DNA from: Dasypus novemcinctus
Lineage: Eukaryota > Chordata > Mammalia > Cingulata > Dasypodidae
Assembly: GCF_030445035.2 (NCBI RefSeq)
Contig: NC_080696.1
Span: 24,999,661-25,063,660, forward strand
DNA: 64,000 bases
Reading direction: 5' to 3'
The position numbers were made by a program, and so were the translations under genes. The notes below the pieces were generated by a model. It ran no database searches. It was given only the letters and a program-made list of their open reading frames with translations, and had not been told where the DNA came from. Shown piece after piece: positions 55,385 through 64,000 of this stretch. How positions within the stretch are numbered: position 1 is the stretch's first letter; every line of letters starts with the position of its first letter.

Positions 55385-55530
55385 TAATGTAAATTGTAAT
55401 CCATGCTTCGTGGCAGTGCTCCTATACTTGCTCATCAATTTAACAGATGTATCACACTAATCAAGGATGTTCTTAATGTGGGAAAGTGTGGGAGGGGTAG
55501 GGAGTGTGGAATATGGGAACCCCTTACATT
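55385..55530 (+). mobile_element. Diverged L1 3' terminal fragment
   Basis: A worn copy of the L1 end: 'attgtaatccatgctt.gtggcagtgctcc', 'gttcttaatgtggga' and the G-rich 'gggagtgtggaatatgggaacc'. The tail is replaced by the T-rich start of the minus-strand L1, so the two 3' ends meet. Confidence 0.6.
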
Positions 55531-55544
55531 TTTTTTTCTTTTTT

Positions 55545-57391
55545 CTTCTTTATTTTCTTTTAAATGTTACATTTAAAAAAACTGTGGTCCCCTTATGCCC
55601 CCCCCCACTTCACCCACATCAACCCTCTCACATCAACAACCTCTTCCATCATTGCAGCATATCCACTGCACCTGGTGAATATATTCTGGAGCACTGCTGC
55701 ACTACATGGACAGTGGTCCACATTGTAGTCCACATGCTTCCCCAGTCCAGCCAATGGGCCACAGCAGGACACACAACATCCAGCAGTACCCTACAGCTCT
55801 AGGCCTAGTTCATATTTCAGGCACACAGACTCATAACTGGAGCCATCAATATCAATGGATCATCATTGGACCATCCATTTTTGTTGATCTTTGCCATTGC
55901 AATTGGGGGATTGGTGCTGTTCCATTGGGGAATGTGATAGAGCTCCCTTAGCCAGGAACTCAGCACTCCCTCATCTGTCATTTCCAACTGAAAACACTAT
56001 GAAAAATCCAAGCATTTCTATGTACCCTGTACACATGCCCTGGAGAACTCCCTCCCAACCATGTGCCCCCCACCAATAACACCCTACATAAGTGCTTCTC
56101 TCCCACCATAGTTGAACCTCTCTATAGTACAAAACTTTTTCAAAAAGGAAGCCCAATATATTGCCACGTTCCATTAATAGTAAAATGGAATATAGTGATT
56201 GATTTAAAATTAGATATAGAACACATAATAATTTAGAAAAATTAAATAAAGGAAAAATAAACTGGGATATCAAAAAATTGAAAAAAAATGAAAAGCTTTG
56301 TTTTTGACATTTTGCCTTTCATCGCTGCTATAGGTGTTGCTCTGTATGTACAGTGGCATGGCAATTTCTTCCACAGTGTCTACCTCCTTTCTTTTTTTTT
56401 TCTAATTATTAATTTGTCTTCACATAAGTTTTAGATCACAGTAATTCACATATACAATATATGGTACTCCCACATATCCGACATCAAACCCTTTGTCCCT
56501 TCCCCAACAGTGATCTTTTTACATGCTCATATTATATTTGTTGCAGCTAATATACAGATATTGAAACAATATCTTTCAAACGTGGTTCCATTTGAGTTTA
56601 CATTATGGTTTATATTTTCTACTATACAATTTTCTAAAATTTTAGTTAACTTATGTTTTACATTATGGTTTACATTTTAGCCTATAGACTACATTTTTGG
56701 TGTAATTTAGCACGTCCTAATCCATCATTGCATGATCTTGTGAAACACTTCCATTGCCCCACAGTTACACTGATTCCATGTATTCAACACCTCTTTCCCC
56801 CTCCCCTCAAGGCCCACCATGACAATCAATCTTCATTATGTGAAAGACCATATTCAAAGATACTTGCAAGAATTTGAGGGCTTGACATTCTTGACTGCCA
56901 TAAACCATTGGGAGCCACCAATTCTCTTGAGAGATACAAATTCCTCTGTTTGAGAACATCAATCCTCTCCAGGATGTGGGTATAACTTCAATCTCATTGT
57001 ATGGGTCTCCACCCAATGATATAACCAACCATGACAAAATGAGCATTCACACACTCTATAGATGCTTGCCCTGTGTCAGATGACCCCCTTAAGCATCTTA
57101 AACAGATAAACCTCCGTATGATATTTTCTAAAGAGTTTTCTCTGCATTATAATTTCAATCACATATCTGACAATCTCCTATGTTCAAGTGTTCCCTCCAT
57201 CATACCCCCAATTTCTTGGACCATCCGACCCTTCCTCCCATCCCTAGCCCTCCTCAAGCCCACACAGCCCCACCCAAAGTTATGCCTATGCCCCCATTTT
57301 ATCCCTTCCCTGTACAAATACTTATCATAGATTTCAGTCAAGTAGGCATCAGCTCACAACCTTACCTTACCCCCCACTTCCTTTAAGTTTA
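55545..57391 (-). other. L1 3' UTR with a 1.06-kb internal deletion
   Basis: In reverse it parallels 17.37-19.0 kb and 20.06-20.28 kb of the other L1. The joint near 55,785 falls between sequence equivalent to about 19,005 and about 20,062. The G-run cluster near the start of the UTR is conserved (complement at 56,788-56,816). Confidence 0.75.
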
Positions 57392-60300
57392 TCATTGAGT
57401 CTCTAGCTCTCTGAGGCAGCTTGGTTTACTTATTATATATCAGAAAGGTCATGTAGGATTTGTATTGGTTCTTACAGCTGAGTAGTATTCCACTGTATGT
57501 ATATACCACATTTTATTTATCCATTCATCTGTTGATGGGCATTTGGGTTGACTCCAACTCTTGGCAATAGTGAACACTACTGCTATGAACATTGGTGTGC
57601 ATATATCAGTTTGTGTCCTTGTTTTCAGTTCTTCTGGGCATATACCCAGCAGTGAAATTGTTGGGTCATATGGCAAATCTATAGCTAGTTTTTTTGAGAA
57701 ACCATCAAACTGTCCTCCAGAATGGTTGGATCCTTCTGCATTCCCACCAGCAGTGGATGAGTGTTCCCATTCCTCCACATCCTCTCCCACAATTGTAGTC
57801 TTCTGATTTTTTGATAGCTGCCAGTCTTATGGGAGTAAGATGGTATCTCATTGTCCTTTTGATTTGCATTTCCCTAATAGCTAGTGATTTGATCATTTTT
57901 TCATGTGTTTTTTAGCCATTTGTATATCTTCTTTGGAGAAGTGTCTGTTCAAATCTTTCTCCCGTTTTTTAAATGAGCTGTTTGTTTATTTTCAAGATAT
58001 AGGAGTTCTTAATATATGCATGATATAGGTCTCCTATCAGATATATGACTGCCAAATATTTTCTCCCATTGTGTAAGCTCTCTTTTCACTTTCTGGATAA
58101 ACTCCTTTGAGGTGCAGAAGGCTTTAATTTTGAGGAAGTCCCATTTATCTATTCGTTCTTTTGCTGCTTGTGATTTTGGTGTGAAGTTCATGAAGTCATT
58201 TCCTATTATGAGATCCTTTAGATGCTTCCCTACATTACTTTCCAAGGTCTTTATGGTCTTGGCTCTTATATTTAGGTCTTTGGTCCTTCTGGAGTTGATT
58301 TTTGTATAAGGTGTGAGTTGGAAATCCTCTTTCATTCTTTTACATATGGATATCCAGCTTTCAGGGCACCATTAGTTGAAGGGCCATTCTCTCCCAGTTG
58401 AGAGGGTTTCGTGGCCTTGTCAAACACCATATGACTGTATACAGGAGGATCTATATAAAAACTCTCATTTCCATTCCATTGGACACTGTATATACTCTTG
58501 TGCCAATACCATGCTGTTTTCATTATTGTTGCTTTGTAGTATGTTTTGAAGTCAGATAGTGTGATTCCTCCAGTTTCATTTTTTTCCCCCAATATGTCTT
58601 TGGCTAATTGAGGCCTTGTTCCTTTCCAAATGAATTTCATAGTTAGTTTCTCTAGTTCATTAAAAATACTGTGTTGATTTTTATTGGAATTGCATTGAAT
58701 GTGTAGATCAGTTTTGGTAGGATAGACATCTTAATAGTATTTAGTCTTCCTATCCATGAACATGGAATATTCTTCCATTTATTTAGGTCTTCTTGGATTT
58801 CCTTGAACAGTGTTGTGTAGTTTTCTGTGTATAAGTCTTTTACATCATTAGTTAAATTTCTTGCTAGGTATTTAATTTTTTAAATTTACTAATGTGAATG
58901 GTATTTGATTCCTGATTTCCTCCTCAGATTGCTCATTACTGATGTACAACAATGCTACTGATTTTTGTGCATTGATCTTGTAACCTGAGACTTTACTAAA
59001 CTCATTTATAAGTTCTAGAAGCTTTATGGTAGACTTCTCAGGGTTTTCTATGTATAGAATCATATCATCTGCAAATAGTGAAATTTTGACTTCTTCCTTT
59101 CCAATTTGGATGCCTTTTATGTCTGGTTCTTGCCTCAGTGCTTGAGCAAGTACTTCGAAAACTATGTTAAATAGGAGGGGTGATAGTGAGCATCCTTTTC
59201 TTGTTCCTAATATTAGAGGGAAAGATTTTAGGATTTCACCATTGTAAATGATGTTAACTGTGGGCTTTTCATATATACTCTTTATCATGTTCAGAAGGTT
59301 TCCTTCTATTCCGATCTTTTGCATAGTTTTTATCAAGAAACTGTCCTGTATTTTGTCAAATGCTTTTTCTGCATCTATAGATATGATCATGTGATTTATT
59401 TTCCTTCAATCTGTTTATGTGGTCTATTACATTAATTGATTTTCTTATGTTGAACCATCCCTGCATACCAAGAATGAACCCCATTTGGTCATGGTATATA
59501 ATTTGTTTAATGTGTTATTGAATATGATTAGTAAGTATTTTGCTGAGGATTTTTGTGTCTAGGTTCATTAGAGAGATTGGTCTGTAATTTTCCATTTTTG
59601 TGGTATCTTTGGTTGGCTTTGGTACAAGAGTAATGTTGGCATCATAGAATGAGTTAGGCAATGTTCCTTCTGTTTCAATTTTTTGGAAGAGTTTAAGCAA
59701 GTTTGGTGTTAGATCCTTCCAGAATGTTTGCTAGAATTCACCTGTGAAGCCATCTGGCCCAGGGCTCTTCTTAGTTGGGAGGTTTTTAATGACTGATTTT
59801 ATCTCTTTACTAGTGATTTGTTGACAGCATCAACTTCTTTTTTTGTCAATGTAGGCTGCTTATGTGATTCTACAAATTTGTCCATATCCCATAAATTGTC
59901 ATTTTTGTTGGAATATAGTTTTTCAAAGTATCCTCTTATAATAGTCTTTATTTCTGTGGGATCTGTGGTGATCTCTCCTTTCTCACTTCTTATTTTATAT
60001 ATTTGCATCTTCTCTCTCTTTTTTCTGTTAATTTAGCTAAGGGTTTTTCAATTTTATTCATCTTCTCAAAGAACCTGCTCTTGGTTTGTTTATTTTTTCA
60101 AGTGTTTTTTATTTCCTATTTCATTTAGTTTTGGTCTGATTTTTGTTATTTCTTTCTTTTTTCTCTCTTTAGGGTTAGTTTGCTATTTTTTTTTTACTAA
60201 TTCCTCTAAGTGTGCAGTTAGTTCTTCAATTTTAGCTCTTTCTTCTTTTTTGATGGATGAATTTATGGCTATAATTTTCCTCTCAGTACTGCTTTTGCTG

Positions 60301-61147
60301 CATCCCATAAGTTTGGAGATACTGTGTTATCATTTTCATTAGTTTCAAGGTATTTATTGATTTCTTTTGAGATTTCCTACTTGACCCACTGTTTTACTGA
60401 GAGTATTTTGTTTAACTTCCAAATATTGGTGCCAAATCTGGGTCTGTGACACTTGCAGATTTCCAGCTTCATTTCACTGTGTTCAGAGAAATTATATTGC
60501 ATGATTTCAATCTTTCTGAATTCATTGAGCCTAGTATGTGGTCAACCTTGGAGAATGATCCATGTGCACTTGAGAAGTATGTCTTGCTGTATTTGGGTGC
60601 AATGTTCTGTATATGTCTATTAGATCCATTTACTCTAATACATTGTTCAAAGTCTTTGTTTCTTTAATGATTATCTTTTGAGATGTACTTTCCAGAGTTG
60701 ATAGTGGTGTATTAAAGTCCCCCAATATAATTGTAGAAGCATCTATTTGTTCACCTAATTTTTCCAGTGTTTGCCTCACGTATTTGGAGGCACCCATGAT
60801 AGGAGCATAAATGCTTATGATTATTCTTTCTTCTTGAAAGATTATCCCTTTAATATGTAGTGTCCATCTTTTTCTTTCACAATTGTCTTGCATTTAAAGT
60901 CTATTTTGCCTGATATTAATATAGCTACTTCTGCCCTTTTTCGGTTATTGTTTGCTTGTACGATTGCTTTCCAGCCATTCACTTTCAACCTCCTTGAATC
61001 CCTGGGTCTTAGATGTATTTCTTGTAGACAGCATATAGATTGGTCATATTTCCTTATCCAATCTTCCAGTCTGAGTCTCTTGACAGGTGTGTTTAATCCA
61101 TTGACATTCAATGTTATTACTTTCAAGGAATTACTTATATTAGCCAT
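57392..61147 (-). pseudogene. L1 ORF2 (endonuclease/reverse transcriptase), inactivated
   Basis: The start is the ATG of MANISNSLKVITLNVNGLNTP at 61,147. The endonuclease domain has CLQEIHLRPRD (QETH changed to QEIH) and GDFNTPLS. An RT-region open piece of 172 codons (59,390-58,872) holds [23 protein letters not shown] (RQGCPLSP altered) and an intact FADD at 59,075-59,064. The C-terminal region has AIVFTIAKSWSQPKCPSTDEW and VEYYSAV. Frameshifts and stops break it into at least eight pieces. The length from start to the expected stop at 57,392 is near 3.76 kb, as expected for ORF2. Confidence 0.9.
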
Positions 61148-61219
61148 ATTTTCTTTGGATTTCTGTTTGTCATATTCTGTTTGATTTTCTTTTTCTGATT
61201 TTGTCTTTTTACTTGCCCT

Positions 61220-62198
61220 TACACTCACCTCCAACTCTATCTCTCTTGTTTTTTCTTTCTTCCTGCAGAACTCCCTTTAGTATTACTTGAAGTGCAGGAT
61301 TCTTGTTGGCATACTCTCTTAGTTTCTGTTTATTTGTGAATATTTTGAAATATCCATCATTTTTGAATGCTAACTTTCCTGGATAGAGTATTCTTGGTTG
61401 GAAATTTTTTTCTTCTCGTGCCTTGACTAGGTCATACCACTGCCTTCTTGCCTCATGGTTTCAGATGAGAAATCAGCACTTAATCTTATGGAGCCTGCTT
61501 TTTATGGTGATGTTTCTCTTTTCTCTTGCTGTTTTTAGTATTTTCTCTTTGTCTTGTGCATTGGATAATTTGACAAGTATATGTCTTGGGGTAGGCCTGT
61601 TGGGATTTATGCTGCTTGGGGTGTGTTGTGCTTCCTGGACATGTACAACCATCTCCCTCAATATGTTTGGGAAGTTTTCTGCCATTATTTTCTCCAATGT
61701 CCCTTCTGACCCGTTTCCCTTCTCTTCTCTTTCTGGGATGCCTATAATGCATATGTTTGCTCATTGTGCACTGTCATTCTGGTCCCTAAGTCCCTGCTGG
61801 ATTTTTTCTATCTTTTTATCAATCAGTTCTACTATTTGTTTGATTTCAAATGTACTGTTTCCCACATCACTAACTCTCTCCTCCCCCTCTTCAAGTCTGC
61901 TGTTATTTACTGAGAGTCTATTTTTGATATATTGAACTGTGCTTTTCATCACCATCATATCTGTTATCTTTTTTTGTATGATTGCAATTTCTTCTGTATT
62001 CTCTCCAATTGTTTTCTTCATATTCTTAATCTCTCCCTTCACTTCATCAAATTGGTCCCTAATATATGTTTTGAGAGCTTTAATTACTTGTTTGATATTC
62101 TGCTCCTCTTCCTGGTTTTCAGTTTTTTCATTGGATTGGGGTATGTTTTCCTAATTATTGGCTAAGTTTGTAGTCTTTTGTTGCTGTCTGGTCATCAT
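61220..62198 (-). pseudogene. L1 ORF1, inactivated
   Basis: The likely start is an ATG at 62,198 (MMTRQQQK). Next comes a coiled-coil region with heptad-like spacing (62,042-61,761: VKGEIKNMKKTIGENTEE, LEEGEERVSD). The RRM follows, with RHPRKRREG- and PRHILVKLSNAQDKEKILKTAREK-type landmarks in changing frames. The C-terminal domain has EKNFQPRILYPGKLAFKN and IFTNKQK. The normal protein is a trimeric RNA chaperone that coats L1 RNA. Stops between the domains prevent translation of the whole. No copy of the N-terminal two thirds exists in the 13-20 kb L1. Confidence 0.8.
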
Positions 62199-63950
62199 TT
62201 TATCTTGACAGGTTTAATCAGTTGCTTAGCTTCTTTGTTTAGTTTGGAGTTTAATTAGTTGTTGTTTTTGCATGCATATTAGTCTTCTCTGTGTCACTTT
62301 GTTCTTCTTATTCTATTTCCTTATTGTTGGCTACATTCACTTGAAGGAAAATATTAGGGCCAGAGAAAGCAAAATGAATAAGAAAATAAAATGAATAATA
62401 GCAGTACTGATAGCAAATATTAACAGAGGAACATGTGAGACCTAGGATAATGGATATTAGACTCATGTAAGGTATGTAGAGTTTTAAAGTAAGAAAATTA
62501 GAGTACATATATGAGACAGTAAACTGAATATGGGGAGGAATATAGGTTGAATTAAAAGGCCAGTGTGTTCAGGAAAGAGGGAAAGAGTAATGAAAGACAA
62601 TCATATAAAGAGTGAATATAAGACAGAAAAGAGAACAAAAGTATTAGAAATAAAAAGTCAGAAAAATAGGGGGGCAAACAAAAAGAGGTGTATTGTAAGA
62701 GAAACAATAAATGATGGAGGATAGAAAGATATAGAGGAAAGGGGATAAAGTTGGTGGTCAAAATCAATACACACAGAAAAGAGGAAATGGAGGATGAGGA
62801 AATACAGCAAATGTGAAGTGCTCCCTGTAGCACCTAATGTAAAAAGAATAAAAAAGAAAAGAAAGAGAAAAAAGGGACAAAAGGGAGGGTGGAAGTAGGC
62901 AAGAAAAAGAAAAAAGAAAGAAAAAAGGGTCTTGGGGGGTTAAAGAGGAAGGAAAAACAAGACAAAGCAACCAAATACTAGGGAAAATTTCAAGCAAGTA
63001 GTCCTCTTTGTAGTTAAATAAAATACTTAGGGTTATGACATCTCCTCTTTCTCCCTTCCTCACTTCCCTCTCCCCCAGGCAGCAGGAAAGCTGCCTGAGA
63101 GTTCTGGTAGAAGATTCAAGTGGGTCCTTGTTGAACCAGCTCCACACAGAAAACAATGTCTCTTAATTTCCAGAGAGAGAGCCCCCATACCTCACCAGGG
63201 AACCCCAAGTATGTTATTGGAAGCTTGGAAAGTACCTCCTACAGTCCCTCTCTTTAGGTGTGCTATGATAGGGTTAGTTGATTTTCTGACAACACCTTCC
63301 CCTAGGCCAAGTTTCCTATCCCAGAGTATTTAGGTGAATTGGGCTTTCTTAGCGATTTGCTACTCCTTCTTCCCACATTCTCCCCAAGCCAGCCCATATG
63401 CTCCTCCAAGTGCAAAAAAAAAAAAAAAAAAAAAAGGGAGGAGAACAGAAAATTGAACCCACATTCACCAGCCCTTCTGGGGCACCCCCACCTAATCCCT
63501 CCACTAAGAGTCAGTCCAAAACTGGAGGGCTAGGGTAATCCCAGACCTCCAGGAGTGATAGACTTGGGAAAGGGAAGTCCAGGACACTGCAGATTCAGGG
63601 TATGTACATCTTTGGAACATAGGCTACAGGGTCATAGGGGACCCGGACCTGGGGATTGTGCATCTGGGGATCATGGGCTTGGGAATGCCGCTGTACAACT
63701 GACAGTTCTCAGGGAACACTGACAGCTGGCCTTAGGGGGAAGGGTCCTGCTTCCCCACAGCCTCTTACAGCCCGCAATTCTACCTTTAGCAAGTACTACC
63801 TCTGTTACTGTCTCTCCAAATTGACATCCACACACCACCTGCCTTGCAAGTCCCCAAAACGGCCCTCTCTGGCAAGACTCCAACCCCACTGGCCACCTCT
63901 TTGCAGGAGAGACTGTGAGGTGCACTCACTCAGATGTCATCTTGCCCTCT
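62199..63950 (-). other. L1 5' region (5' UTR or upstream), no gene seen
   Basis: About 1.75 kb upstream of ORF1 on the minus strand. The plus-strand text is purine-rich (62.4-62.95 kb), with GC-richer sequence from 63.0 kb and a poly-A run at 63,414-63,435. By position it is the L1 5' UTR, perhaps with a local insertion. It does not visibly match the 5' UTR start at 13,057-13,338. Open frames at 63,656-63,991 are not recognised. Confidence 0.45.
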
Positions 63951-63954
63951 CCTC

Positions 63955-64000
63955 CCCCCTACATTTTTTATGTATCATTTTTGTAATCTAAGTATTTTTG
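63955..64000 (+). mobile_element. Possible L1 3' end at the window edge
   Basis: 'ctacattttttatgtatcatttttgtaatctaag' resembles the final 45 bases of the recurring L1 (…'tatattttttaatgtaacattttttgtgatctatgtatc'). The match is short and cut off by the window. Confidence 0.35.

Larger units (their letters stand above)
55531..63950 (-). mobile_element. Long minus-strand L1 with ORF1, ORF2, 5' region
   Basis: The largest L1 in the window. Read on the minus strand: 5' region (63,950-62,199), ORF1 (62,198 to about 61,220), ORF2 (61,147-57,392), 3' UTR (57,391-55,545), tail. The 3' UTR lacks about 1.06 kb present in the 13-20 kb copy, with a clean joint near 55,785. Both ORFs are interrupted. It complements the plus-strand copy: this one keeps ORF1, which that one lost. 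The right-hand end is not certain, because the sequence beyond 63,950 resembles another L1 tail. Confidence 0.85.

Noticed and set aside
62764..63156. A 130-codon minus-strand frame rich in Phe, Ser and Leu
   Set aside because: It arises from purine-rich plus-strand sequence in the L1 5' region. Low complexity, no family resemblance.

Overview
The window is mammalian nuclear DNA with introns, retroelements and no bacterial gene organisation. The best guess is an armadillo, probably Dasypus novemcinctus. The main evidence is a nearly pristine tRNA-derived SINE of the DAS type at 22,394-22,787, which is an armadillo/xenarthran repeat. Older DAS-like SINE units lie at 9.2, 9.3, 30.9 and 39.2 kb. 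I found no intact host protein gene. Host coding sequence survives only as three relics: a KRAB A/B exon pair (2.7-3.3 kb, minus), an OR8H-like olfactory receptor pseudogene (28.1-29.1 kb, plus) and an ABI1 processed pseudogene (38.2-39.2 kb, minus).

Layout. 0-2.6 kb: L1 and LTR fragments. 2.7-3.3 kb: KRAB exons. 5.3-6.5 kb: L1 3' UTR insertion. 6.8-9.0 kb: Tigger1 DNA transposon. 9.2-9.4 kb: paired SINEs. 9.4-13.06 kb: ancient L1M/HAL1, split by a younger L1 tail. 13.06-20.3 kb: a 7.2-kb L1 missing most of ORF1. 20.3-22.9 kb: older L1 with the young DAS-SINE inside. 22.9-24.2 kb: ERVL-like LTR, primer-binding site and gag-like region. 24.66-25.01 kb: solo LTR. 25-35 kb: AT-rich intergenic DNA with MIR/L2 relics and the receptor pseudogene. 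35.4-37.6 kb: two L1 insertions tail to tail. 40.0-51.15 kb: a nested stack in which a minus-strand ERVL/MaLR-like element contains a betaretrovirus-like (ERVK) provirus and an L1. 52.4-55.4 kb: old LINE fragments. 55.5-63.95 kb: a long minus-strand L1 with ORF1, ORF2 and a 5' region.

The strongest unusual signal is one L1 lineage that accounts for at least nine insertions here. The more complete copies carry a 3' UTR of about 2.9 kb between the ORF2 stop and the A-rich tail, several times longer than in human L1. Part of it keeps overlapping open frames on both strands in several separate copies. The 13-20 kb copy looks like a product of RNA splicing before integration, because 5' UTR sequence is joined directly to the end of ORF1.

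All coding regions seen in the retroelements carry stops or frameshifts. Repeat family names come from recognising their sequence patterns, not from a database search.
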